DNA of 64,000 nucleotides from Desulfomonile tiedjei (GTDB taxonomy: Bacteria; Desulfobacterota; Desulfomonilia; Desulfomonilales; Desulfomonilaceae): the NCBI GenBank assembly GCA_016218715.1, contig JACRDG010000089.1:62001-126000 (forward strand), read 5' to 3'. The position numbers and the translations under genes are program-made. Each line of letters begins with the position of its first letter. The first letter of the stretch is position 1. Shown here one piece after another: positions 53,566-61,994 of the stretch. The notes beneath the pieces were generated by a model. The model was not told the origin of the DNA. It ran no database searches and saw only the letters and a program-made list of their open reading frames with translations.

Positions 53566-53841
53566 TGTGCAACACTGCACGTAAGGCAATCGACTTCCCT
53601 GGCGCCCATACACCAGTTCGCTGCTTCCGATGAGCACCCACGAGCTCCGAAAAAGAAGCTCGCTTGTACGTCGACTTCACGACCATCCCATCAGGCGCAT
53701 GATCGACGTGACCGTCCCGCCGACCAACATTGCGCCGTACCCGGCCGCTTTACCTCCATAGGGAAATATGATAAGTCATCGGGCACTTTCGAGTCACCGG
53801 GCGTTGCAGGAACGGGCATATTCAGCGTGGAGGCCATGGCC

Positions 53842-54813
53842 ATGAAGCTGAGAGATGTTGCGGTGTTGAGCCTGATCGGAGTTGGCTGCCTCGGTATTGC
53901 TTCCGCGGGAGAAGACCGCCCGATCCGGATCGGTATCACCCAGATCGTGGAGCACCCGGCGCTCGACGCCACGCGCAAGGGGTTTCTGGACGACCTGGAC
54001 GAGCACGGTTTTCCTAGCGGGAAACGCGTGGACTACGACCACAAGAACGCGCAGAACAACCGGGCTGTATCAGGGCAGATAGCCAGGAAATTCGTCGGCG
54101 ACCGGCTCGATCTGATCCTGGCGATCTCCACGCCGTCAGCGCAGGATGCTGCCGCGGCGACAAAGGAAATACCCATATTCTTCAGCGCCGTCACTGACCC
54201 CGTGTCCGCCGGTCTCGTCAAGGCATTGGACAGTCCGGGCGGGAATCTCTCGGGAACGACGGATCGGTCACCGACAGCCCGGCAGGTAGACCTGATTCTC
54301 GAAATCCTCCCTCCGGTCAAGAGATTGGGGACGATTTTCAATCCCGGAGAGGTGAATTCCGTCATTTCCGTGAAGGAATTGGAGGACGAGACCGCCAAGC
54401 GAGGCATCATGCTCCTGAAGGCCCCGGCAACTTCGTCCAGCGCGGTGAAGATGGCAGCGGAAAGCCTCGTGGGCAAAGTTGAGGCCATACATGTTCCCAC
54501 AGACAATACAGTAGTGCTCGCGATCGAGTCGGTGGTGCGGGTGTGTCAGGAGAACAAGATCCCGCTTTTTGCCGCTGATGTCGATTCCGTCACCCGCGGC
54601 GCCGTGGCTGCACTCGCGGTGGACTACTACCAGCTCGGCCGGCAGACCGGCGCAATGGCACGGAAAGTCCTCGAAGGAAGAATCAAGGTTTCCGAGCTGC
54701 CGGTCGAACACCAGAAAGAATTGTTGCTCCATCTCAACCCCGGCCAGGCTGCCAAGATGGGAGTGAACCTATCGGACGCGATCGTCCGCAAAGCCTCCAA
54801 AATCGTCCCGTAA
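53842..54813 (+). CDS. ABC transporter substrate-binding protein (TrpX/DUF534-like family)
   Basis: The ATG at 53842 (MKLRDVAVLS) has GGAGG at 8 bases and gives 323 residues. A signal peptide covers ~1-24 (ending near SAGE). The mature protein shows the family order: IRIGITQIVEHPALDATRKG, a hinge with ILAISTPSAQDAAAAT, DPVSAGLVKALDSPGGN, LGTIFNPGEVNS and PLFAADVDSVTRGAVAALAV. Members bind aromatic amino acids or other small ligands in the periplasm. Neither permease nor ATPase genes are adjacent, so it is an orphan and may serve a transporter encoded elsewhere or a sensor. Confidence 0.88.
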   Translation: MKLRDVAVLSLIGVGCLGIASAGEDRPIRIGITQIVEHPALDATRKGFLDDLDEHGFPSGKRVDYDHKNAQNNRAVSGQIARKFVGDRLDLILAISTPSAQDAAAATKEIPIFFSAVTDPVSAGLVKALDSPGGNLSGTTDRSPTARQVDLILEILPPVKRLGTIFNPGEVNSVISVKELEDETAKRGIMLLKAPATSSSAVKMAAESLVGKVEAIHVPTDNTVVLAIESVVRVCQENKIPLFAADVDSVTRGAVAALAVDYYQLGRQTGAMARKVLEGRIKVSELPVEHQKELLLHLNPGQAAKMGVNLSDAIVRKASKIVP

Positions 54814-54844
54814 GTTGTCCCGTCCGATCGGACGTAAAGAACCT

Positions 54845-56002
54845 ATGCGATTCATCCACACCGCCGATTGGCATCTCGGGCGAACCCTCCACGGGGCTTG
54901 CCTCATCGATGACCAGGCTCACGCACTCGAACAAGTCATACACCTCGCGCGTGACGCTCGGCCGCAAGCTGTTCTCGTGTGTGGGGACGTGTACGACCGG
55001 GCCATTCCGAACGCAGATGCCGTGAAACTCCTTGACGAGGTTCTCTCGCGGCTCGCGCTCGATCTGGGGATAACGACCATACTGATCGCCGGAAACCACG
55101 ACAGCTCGCAACGCCTGGGATTCGCTTCACGCGTGCTGGCCAGAGGCGGAATTCACGTCTTCGGGTCCGTGGGAAGAGAGGTGGAATCAGTCACGCTGAG
55201 CGACGAAGCCGGTCTGGTCCACTTCTATCCATTGCCCTACGCGGAACCGGCACTGGTTCGGGAGCGGCTCGACTGGGAACGTCCGCTGGATCACGAAGAA
55301 GCGATGAAGATCATGGTCGAACGGATCCTGGCCCGCCACCCCCGAGGGGAGAGGTCGGTGATGCTCTCCCACGTATTCGTGACCGGCGGTATGACAGCTG
55401 ATTCGGAACGACCGCTCTCCATCGGTGGGTCGGATCAGGTGGCCTCGTCTTGTTTTGCCGGTTTCGACTACGTTGCACTCGGGCATCTGCACAGGCCCCA
55501 AAAGGCGGGCGAGGCCCATATACGCTATTCCGGAGCACTGTTGAAATATTCATTCTCAGAGGCCGATCAAAGCAAAGGGGTGCATCTGGTGGAGATGGAT
55601 GCCCGCGGCCGATGCGGGGTCGAGACGATCCCCCTCAGTCCACGAAGAGATGTTCGGTGCGTGGAAGGGCTGCTGAAAGAGGTGCTTGCCGGGCCGGGTC
55701 CGGGAGAAAACGCGGAGGATTACCTGCTGGTCAGGCTGCAGGATCGCGGCCCGATCCTGGATGTCATGGGGAAGCTCCGAAAGGTGTACCCCAACGTCCT
55801 CCATGTCGAGCGCCCGTTCTTCGGTTCACGGGTCAACGAGAACCAACCGCGCCCCGATCGGACCCGGCTCAACGACGCAGAACTCTTCCGGGCGTTCTTT
55901 CGGGAGGCAGCCGGGCACGATCTCAACGAGGAAGAAGCCGCTGCTTATGAATCGGTTGTGGACGAGCTGCGCCGGCGAGAACGGGAGGCCGGTGAGGGAT
56001 GA
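54845..56002 (+). CDS. sbcD: Exonuclease subunit SbcD
   Basis: The ATG at 54845 (MRFIHTADWHLG) gives 385 residues. The metallophosphoesterase motifs are DWHLG, GDVYDR, GNHDS, SHVF and GHLHRPQ, followed by a C-terminal capping domain. With SbcC it forms the ATP-dependent nuclease that opens DNA hairpins and processes double-strand breaks. It overlaps sbcC by ATGA, so the two subunits are coupled. It starts 31 bp after the substrate-binding protein gene. Confidence 0.95.
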   Translation: MRFIHTADWHLGRTLHGACLIDDQAHALEQVIHLARDARPQAVLVCGDVYDRAIPNADAVKLLDEVLSRLALDLGITTILIAGNHDSSQRLGFASRVLARGGIHVFGSVGREVESVTLSDEAGLVHFYPLPYAEPALVRERLDWERPLDHEEAMKIMVERILARHPRGERSVMLSHVFVTGGMTADSERPLSIGGSDQVASSCFAGFDYVALGHLHRPQKAGEAHIRYSGALLKYSFSEADQSKGVHLVEMDARGRCGVETIPLSPRRDVRCVEGLLKEVLAGPGPGENAEDYLLVRLQDRGPILDVMGKLRKVYPNVLHVERPFFGSRVNENQPRPDRTRLNDAELFRAFFREAAGHDLNEEEAAAYESVVDELRRREREAGEG

Positions 56003-59000
56003 GGCCGATAAACCTGACCATGCGGGCATTCGGACCGTACGCGGGCGAACAGGTCCTCGATTTCCGAAGCCTCGGGCTCCATACACTCTTCCTCGTACAT
56101 GGCCCGACCGGGTCCGGCAAAACGACCATCTTCGACGCCATGACGTTCGCCCTGTACGGGGTCTGTTCAGGAGCAGACCGCGATCCGAGACGCGTGCGCA
56201 GCGACCATGCGGATCCCGATCTACCCACGGAAGCTATATTCGATTTCAGCCTGGGACCCGACCGCTACCGGGTCTATCGGCGTCCGGAACAGGAGCGGCC
56301 CAAGAAGAGAGGGGAGGGGACCGCTACCCTTCGCGCCCTGGCGACCTTATGGCGAATCACGGGCGAGAAGGAAGAAGTGGTCGAGGATCATTGGAAACGC
56401 GTCACCGAACGCATCGAAAGTCTCCTGGGCTTTCGGAGCGAACAGTTCAGGCAAGTGGTCATGCTGCCTCAAGGGGAATTTCGCCAATTTCTTCTGGCTG
56501 ACTCGAAGCAGCGACAAGAGATCCTCGAGGTTCTTTTTGAGACGCAATTCTATCGACTCGTCGAGGAAGCGCTCAAGGAGGCGGCCAGAGAGGTCAAGGC
56601 CCAAGCCAAGGAGACGCAGGCTCGCCTGAAATTCATTCTGGACCAGGCCGAGGTTGAATCGGAGGAACAACTCTCGGAACAGGAAAACGAGGTGAGCGCC
56701 CATTTGGAACAGCGGCGCGGCCGTCTTGCCGAGCTTTCCCTGAGAGAAAAGGAATCGCAGCAGCGGTGGAACGAAGGGAAAGGCGTTCTCGAGAAGCTTT
56801 TGGAGCTGAAGACATCCGAGGCGGCGCTAAACGCGCTCAACGACCAGGTCCATGAGATCACCGAGAACCGGTCCCTTCTCCTGCGGGCGCAGCAGGCGCA
56901 GACGATTGTCCCGTACGAGAAGGTCCTGGAATCGAGAACCCGCGATTCGGACCAGGCCGAGCGGAAGCTGCAACAGGCAAAGGCTGACAAGAAACTGGCC
57001 GAACAGACCTGGCAGGACGCGGACCAGGCCTTGATTCTTGAGAACCAGCGGGATCGGAAGCGGGAGGAATTGCGCCGGTGCCTCACCGTCCTGGACGAAC
57101 GAAGCGATCAAGTTGCCAAGCTCGAACAGGCGGAAGTGGCACTCTCACGGGCAAAGAAGGAACTGGACTCGCGGACCGGGGAACTGGAGACAGCCAATAA
57201 AGCTGTCGAAGACTGCATCGGCTCTCTGGAGAATTTGAGCAGAGAACGCGAGGAAGCCGAAGCAACCGGCGGCCGGGTCGAATTGCTGGCCCTCAAAATC
57301 CGCGACCTGGAGCGGTCGGCCAAACAGCTCAAGGACCTCACCGCTCTCAGGACCGACCACGCGAAGGTCACGAAACAACTGGCGGAGAGCCGTCAGGCCG
57401 CGGCAGCGGGTGACCGAGCGCTCGTACGTGCCCTGGCCGAGCGAAAATCCCTTGAAACGGCCTGGATCGGAGGACAGGCAGCCATCCTCGCGGAAAGACT
57501 TGCTCCAGGAGAGGCGTGCCCTGTGTGCGGATCGCGCGACCATCCCTCCCCGGCGGTTTCCGATCTGCCTCTTCCGAGTGCGGAGATCATCGAAGCAAAG
57601 ACACGAGAAACCGAAGATCTCACCGAACAGCAGGAGCGGGCACGCACGCATCTCCACCAGCTCGAAACGCAGATCTCCGAGATTGCGGGCAAGGTCCGCT
57701 CTGTCGAGGAGGCCCTGGGCGAAAGTACAGACCTGCCCGTGCCTGAGATTGAGACCGACCTGAAAAAACAGAAAGCGGCCCTGCGCAACGCCGAGGCGGC
57801 GAACGCCCGCGCGGCAGGTCTGATCGAACAGGCACAGCAACTCGAAGATCGACTCTCTGCTGCCCGGGCGAAGTTCCAGGCGCACCAGGAAAAGCGAGAC
57901 AGGGCACTCGGCCAGTTGCAGCACGCTCAAGGTGAACTAACCACCCGGCGCAGCGGCATCCCCGAAGAGCTTCAGAAACCGGGAGCGCTGATGCAGGCCC
58001 GGAAATCCGCGACCAACGAGCTGCGAGCGCTGGAAAAGACCCTGGACACCGCGCAGAAAGCCGTGACCGAGGCACATGCGAAGCTTGCGGCGTCCCGAGC
58101 GGGTCAGGAAGCTGCTCAAGACGCGGTGGCTCTCGCCTCGGTCCACCTGCTATCCGCGCGCGAGGATTTTAAGGCAAGACTCGCTGCGGGCGGTTTCCTA
58201 GACGAGAAGATTTTCCGGGCATCCAAGCGGAGTCAGGCCGAGATCGAACAGCTCGATCGGAGTCTGCAGAAGTTCGACCAGGCCATGAGTTCAGCCCGAG
58301 ACCGGCATGAACGGGCGCGTCAGGCGGCGGCAAACCTGCAGGCCCCCGATATGGATGCGCTCGAGGCGGCCGCGGCTCAGGCCAAGAAAGAGCTGGAAGC
58401 AACTTTGCAAGAAGTGGGCACCTTGGTTAAGACGCTCGCGCAGGTTCAGAGCTGGGTGGCGGAACATAGGAGTACTAAGGCGACGCTGGATAGGCTCGAG
58501 GCCGCATACGCGATCAAGGGAGCCCTGGCCGAGACTGCCGCGGGAAGCAACCCGAAGAGGATCACGTTCCAAAGATTCGTATTGGCCTCGTTGCTCGACG
58601 ACGTGCTGGGAGCGGCCTCCAAGAGGCTACACCTCATGAGCAACGGCCGATTTCAGCTCGAACGCTCCCCGGATGTGGCGGACCGGCGCTCCGCGGGCGG
58701 TCTCGATCTCGCGGTGAGCGACGCGTACACTGGTACCAACAGGCCCGTGGCCACCCTCTCCGGTGGGGAGAGTTTTCTCGCGTCTCTCTCCTTGGCGCTG
58801 GGGCTGGCCGACGTGGTTCAGGCCTATTCCGGCGGTATTCGCCTCGACTCGGTCTTTTTGGACGAGGGATTCGGCAGCCTGGACTCGGAGACGCTGGATC
58901 TCGCGCTCAAGGCGCTTATCGACCTTCAGCGAGACGGTCGTCTCGTCGGGATCATCTCTCATATCGGTACGTTGCAGGAAGTTATACGCGCTCGGCTTGA

Positions 59001-59049
59001 AGTTACCGCGCACCGGGACGGGAGCGCTGCGAGGTTTGTGGTGCCTTGA
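55999..59049 (+). CDS. sbcC: Exonuclease subunit SbcC (SMC-like ATPase)
   Basis: The 1016-residue protein has N-terminal Walker A GPTGSGKT (near residue 38), the RQVVMLPQGEFRQFL segment, two long coiled coils (~190-490 and ~540-830) and a central zinc hook CPVCGSRDHPSP (~507). The C-terminal ATPase half has the signature LSGGESFLASLSLALGLAD and Walker B DSVFLDEGFGSLD. It pairs with SbcD. Its last 47 bp overlap, in antisense, the end of a small secreted-protein gene. Confidence 0.95.
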   Translation: MRPINLTMRAFGPYAGEQVLDFRSLGLHTLFLVHGPTGSGKTTIFDAMTFALYGVCSGADRDPRRVRSDHADPDLPTEAIFDFSLGPDRYRVYRRPEQERPKKRGEGTATLRALATLWRITGEKEEVVEDHWKRVTERIESLLGFRSEQFRQVVMLPQGEFRQFLLADSKQRQEILEVLFETQFYRLVEEALKEAAREVKAQAKETQARLKFILDQAEVESEEQLSEQENEVSAHLEQRRGRLAELSLREKESQQRWNEGKGVLEKLLELKTSEAALNALNDQVHEITENRSLLLRAQQAQTIVPYEKVLESRTRDSDQAERKLQQAKADKKLAEQTWQDADQALILENQRDRKREELRRCLTVLDERSDQVAKLEQAEVALSRAKKELDSRTGELETANKAVEDCIGSLENLSREREEAEATGGRVELLALKIRDLERSAKQLKDLTALRTDHAKVTKQLAESRQAAAAGDRALVRALAERKSLETAWIGGQAAILAERLAPGEACPVCGSRDHPSPAVSDLPLPSAEIIEAKTRETEDLTEQQERARTHLHQLETQISEIAGKVRSVEEALGESTDLPVPEIETDLKKQKAALRNAEAANARAAGLIEQAQQLEDRLSAARAKFQAHQEKRDRALGQLQHAQGELTTRRSGIPEELQKPGALMQARKSATNELRALEKTLDTAQKAVTEAHAKLAASRAGQEAAQDAVALASVHLLSAREDFKARLAAGGFLDEKIFRASKRSQAEIEQLDRSLQKFDQAMSSARDRHERARQAAANLQAPDMDALEAAAAQAKKELEATLQEVGTLVKTLAQVQSWVAEHRSTKATLDRLEAAYAIKGALAETAAGSNPKRITFQRFVLASLLDDVLGAASKRLHLMSNGRFQLERSPDVADRRSAGGLDLAVSDAYTGTNRPVATLSGGESFLASLSLALGLADVVQAYSGGIRLDSVFLDEGFGSLDSETLDLALKALIDLQRDGRLVGIISHIGTLQEVIRARLEVTAHRDGSAARFVVP

Positions 59050-59326
59050 CGGTGTTGCCGCCATTCGGAACCGGCCCACATTCAGGAGGCATGGGGCGGT
59101 AGATCACGCACGCGTGTTCCGGCGCCACCGGCCACACGCAGAGCTTCTCAGGTGCGACGGGCCATTGGCACAGGGTTTCCGGCACGACCGGCGGCGCACA
59201 ATACGGAGCAGGCACTACCAGCACGGTCTGCGGACAGCCCGATTTCATCGGGTGACTGGGCCCGCCGTACGCTTGGCCCGACAAGATCAAGAGAGCCCCG
59301 AGGAAATAAAGAATCGAATTCTTCAT
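59003..59326 (-). CDS. Small secreted Cys/Pro-rich repeat protein
   Basis: The 107-residue protein has a signal peptide (~1-20, ILYFLGALLILSGQAYG). A mature part follows with an irregular repeat of about 11 residues: VVPETLCQWP, VAPEKLCVWP, VAPEHACVIY, MPPECGPVP. One Cys per repeat suggests disulfides or metal binding outside the cytoplasm. No family is recognised. Its tail overlaps the end of sbcC antisense, so the last ~15 residues are read through constrained sequence. The ribosome binding site is weak; the signal peptide and repeats support a real gene. Confidence 0.5.
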   Translation of the reverse strand: MKNSILYFLGALLILSGQAYGGPSHPMKSGCPQTVLVVPAPYCAPPVVPETLCQWPVAPEKLCVWPVAPEHACVIYRPMPPECGPVPNGGNTVKAPQTSQRSRPGAR

Positions 59327-59439
59327 GAGACTTTGGTTACTTTCTTTGCCCGCGCCTGTCTGAGATGGTGTATTTTAGCACTCTGCTCGAGTTGTAGCAA
59401 GCAAAACTCAGCCCCCATTGGAGTAGGACGAGGTCAGCT

Positions 59440-60366
59440 ATGAAAAACAGCCTTCATCGATCCATGCTAATTCTCCCTATACACGTTCGCCAATTCGTGG
59501 ACAAGGCGCACTTGAGAGGGGCCGACGCAGTGGTCCTGGACTTGGAAGACGCGGTACCGCCCGCCGAGAAGCAGGCGGCACGGAGGTTCGTGGAAGAATC
59601 CGTCCAACTCGTCGGACGCGGTGGAGCGGATGTTCTGGTCCGAGTGAACAATGACCCGGGGCTCATTACTGACGATCTCCAGGCCAGTGTGTGCCCGGGT
59701 GTTAATGGTGTCTTCCTTCCCAAGGTCGAGTCGGCCAATGACGTGTCCCGGGTGGGAGCGCGTTTGGCGGAGTTGGAAGCGGCCAAAGGGATGCCGGCGG
59801 GTGGGATAAAACTCTCCATTCACGTAGAGAGCCCTGCCGGGCTGTTGAAGATCCAGGAGATAGCGGCTGCGAGCCCGAGGATAGAGTCGATGAGCCTCGG
59901 CATGGACGATTACCGCCTCGAACTGGGGGTGGAGCCGTCAGAAGACGGGATCGAAGTGTTGTTCCCACTCTCCTTGATGATCACGGTTTGCAAGGCCCAC
60001 GGTATCAGCCCCCTGGGGATCCTGGGCAGCGTTGCCCGCGTGCGCGATCTGGACGGGTTCGAGCGTGCAGCGGAGCGGGCACGCCAGTTGGGATGTGTCG
60101 GAGCGTTTTGCGTCCATCCTGATCAGGTGGCGATCTTGAATCGCGTCTTCTCCCCGTCTCCGAGGGACGTGGAACATGCTCGCCGCGTGGTCGCTGCCTT
60201 CGAAGAGGGTTCCAAGGTCGGGCGGGCCGCGGTGACCCTCGATGGCGGGATGGTGGATACCCCGATCTACAAGCGAGCCCAGGTCGTGCTGGAGCGGCTC
60301 GAAGCAGTCGGGGAAGTCGAACGTCGGAAGCGCGAGGCCTTGGAACGACTGGGGAATCCGAACTAG
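59440..60366 (+). CDS. HpcH/HpaI aldolase/citrate lyase family protein (CitE-like)
   Basis: The 308-residue protein starts after GAGG. CitE-type segments are visible: LRGADAVVLDLEDAVPPAEK, VLVRVNN, GVFLPKVESANDV and LSIHVESPAG with acidic metal ligands, and CVHPDQVAILNRVF near the end. Members act on malyl-CoA, citramalyl-CoA or related acyl-CoA esters, releasing acetyl- or other CoA products with Mg2+. No citrate lyase alpha or gamma subunit is adjacent, so it is a stand-alone CitE-like enzyme. A citramalyl-CoA role would fit the presence of cimA in the window, but this is only a guess. Confidence 0.88.
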   Translation: MKNSLHRSMLILPIHVRQFVDKAHLRGADAVVLDLEDAVPPAEKQAARRFVEESVQLVGRGGADVLVRVNNDPGLITDDLQASVCPGVNGVFLPKVESANDVSRVGARLAELEAAKGMPAGGIKLSIHVESPAGLLKIQEIAAASPRIESMSLGMDDYRLELGVEPSEDGIEVLFPLSLMITVCKAHGISPLGILGSVARVRDLDGFERAAERARQLGCVGAFCVHPDQVAILNRVFSPSPRDVEHARRVVAAFEEGSKVGRAAVTLDGGMVDTPIYKRAQVVLERLEAVGEVERRKREALERLGNPN

Positions 60367-60585
60367 GAGGCAGGTTCACTCTGAGCTTGCCACTACGGGG
60401 ACTATACCGGTTGCCGAAAATCCTGTCTTCTTCGATTTAGCCTTTGGCACCAGAGGATCCTGGTTTGGCTGCCACTGAGGGCTTTTCCAGCAGCGCATGC
60501 CCAGGAAACACTGCTGAACAAGCCAGCAGGGGCACTCCCTGCGCAGTGCCGCGTCAGCGCGGGAGGCTCCTGGCCCCGGTCTTTT

Positions 60586-60625
60586 CAGTGGGGCCGGTAT
60601 CTTGCCGGCCGCTACCAAGGGAGAC
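60586..60625 (-). repeat. Dispersed repeat, inverted copy
   Basis: On the minus strand it reads as the core GGCCGGCAAGATACCGGCC followed by CCACTG, related to copies A and B, with a flanking GTCTCCCTTGG that echoes their right side. Confidence 0.55.
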
Positions 60626-60655
60626 CCCCAATTCAGCTCCCGCGACGGAGTGCCT

Positions 60656-60907
60656 TCAAAGATCGTCGAGGTCTTTTGCGACCTTGGCTACTCCGTCCAG
60701 GGTCTCGGTTATCTGACTTTCCGTGACACAAAGTCTGCTCGCGAGCTCCAGCGGAGAAATCAGGTCGGCAAGGATCAGCTTGCGAAACAGTCGCTGGAGT
60801 TGCCGGTACGACAGGCTGAACTTGGTCATCAGCTCCTGGTCGTCCATCCCGGATCTCAAATCCCGGAGCACCTCTCTGGCATCTATTCTGATTTTCGGCT
60901 TCGCCAT
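60656..60907 (-). CDS. Small helical protein with the domain shared with the PilZ-like protein
   Basis: The 83-residue protein MAKPKIRIDAREVLRDLRSG is entirely composed of a helical domain (VLRDLRSGMDDQELMTKFSL, then QLQRLFRKLI and two more helices). It matches residues ~10-60 of the protein at 39553-40116, and could be a helix-turn-helix-like DNA-binding or protein-binding module. It is oriented against the upstream CitE-like gene. No ribosome binding site stands out (AGCATCC before the ATG). Confidence 0.6.
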   Translation of the reverse strand: MAKPKIRIDAREVLRDLRSGMDDQELMTKFSLSYRQLQRLFRKLILADLISPLELASRLCVTESQITETLDGVAKVAKDLDDL

Positions 60908-61416
60908 GCGGATGCTTCCTCGCGCGGTTCACAGATGGCCTCGGGACGACCGAAGTTACGGTAAGAGGCCATGCACACGAAGAGAAAGACGCGGGGTGCC
61001 CGTTCACCGGGATAGTCCCAACCGCCCGGAATTACGATGGGAGAGGCTTGGAGGCGGAGATGCGTCTCCCCCTCCGTGCTTACCGGGCGTGGAGCCGCCT
61101 CAAGCCCGACGAACTATCACGACGCCCGAGACATGGAAGCGCATACTTCCGGCCCCCGACAGAAGGAGACTGGAGCGCCGACGACCGAAAGCCAGGCTTC
61201 GGCGTGATCTACACCGGATTTAACCCTGCCGCGATTTTCAAGGGAATTACTATAGCTCTTTGCCCTTACCATTGCAATGCGAGTTTCACGGGCGCTACCG
61301 AGGCTGTCGAGAGCGCACGCGGTGCTGATGTATTCTCCAGACAGACAATCCAGGGGATTCCTGGGCCAAGGCTATAACCATCTCGCCTGGGGTGCCGGAT
61401 CAGGCAGAAGCTATCC
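60908..61416. other. Gene-free stretch
   Basis: Open frames here lack a ribosome binding site and known motifs. No repeat or clear promoter was recognised. Confidence 0.45.
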
Positions 61417-61959
61417 TCACCATCTGGGAATGAGGAACGGGGTTTTTTGCCGGTATTCGTCGTACTCCTTACCGTACTTGGCAAGCAGCCGCTTCTCTTC
61501 GTAGAACTTGTGGTAACCGCCGGCCAATATAAGGGTAAGCACGAACATCACCAGACCGATCCTGAACGATCCAAAATAGGTTCCCAGGCCGAAGTAGTAG
61601 ATCATGGCGCCGAGTTGCAGAGGATTCCGGCAGAACCGATACGGTCCGGTCACCATCAACTTCTGCGAGGGCACGAGGGGCACAGGTGTCCCTTGTCCGG
61701 TCGTCACGTGTGTCAGTGCGCCCCAAGCCAGGATGAAGAGCCCTAGCAGGAGGCTCCCGACGGACAGGACAGACTTCAAGGAAGGGAGCCAATGGAGCAG
61801 GAACCATTGGTAAAGTGCGCCCGACGCGAGATAGAGAACCCCTGGAATCACCGCGACGAACACCACGCCACCGATCACTACTGCCACGGCCTTCGTGGAA
61901 GCCGACGCTCCTTCAGGAGTCACTTGAACTCCTTCCTCTTCTTGGGGACTTGCCGACAT
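61417..61959 (-). CDS. Isoprenylcysteine carboxyl methyltransferase-like membrane protein
   Basis: The ATG at 61959 (MSASPQEEEG) follows AGGAGGTG and gives 180 residues. About four membrane segments are seen. The family SAM-binding part is SQKLMVTGPYRFCRNPLQLG (~105-125) and the C-terminal EEKRLLAKYGKEYDEYRQK-type segment follows. Members of the ICMT/PEMT group methylate lipids or prenylated groups at the membrane; many bacterial ones have unknown substrates. It follows the large ankyrin gene by 35 bp on the same strand. Confidence 0.8.
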   Translation of the reverse strand: MSASPQEEEGVQVTPEGASASTKAVAVVIGGVVFVAVIPGVLYLASGALYQWFLLHWLPSLKSVLSVGSLLLGLFILAWGALTHVTTGQGTPVPLVPSQKLMVTGPYRFCRNPLQLGAMIYYFGLGTYFGSFRIGLVMFVLTLILAGGYHKFYEEKRLLAKYGKEYDEYRQKTPFLIPRW

Positions 61960-61994
61960 GATCACCTCCTGTTGTCTTCAATCTGCTCTCGCGG

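Larger units (their letters stand above)
53388..53841. other. Repeat-bearing spacer before the substrate-binding protein gene
   Basis: It contains a GACAGGCG/CGCCTGTC hairpin and dispersed repeat copy B. No gene was recognised; an open frame crossing this stretch is not protein-like before 53842. Confidence 0.5.

Noticed and set aside
61048-61377. A 109-codon plus-strand open frame
   Set aside because: No ribosome binding site, domain or composition typical of neighbouring genes.
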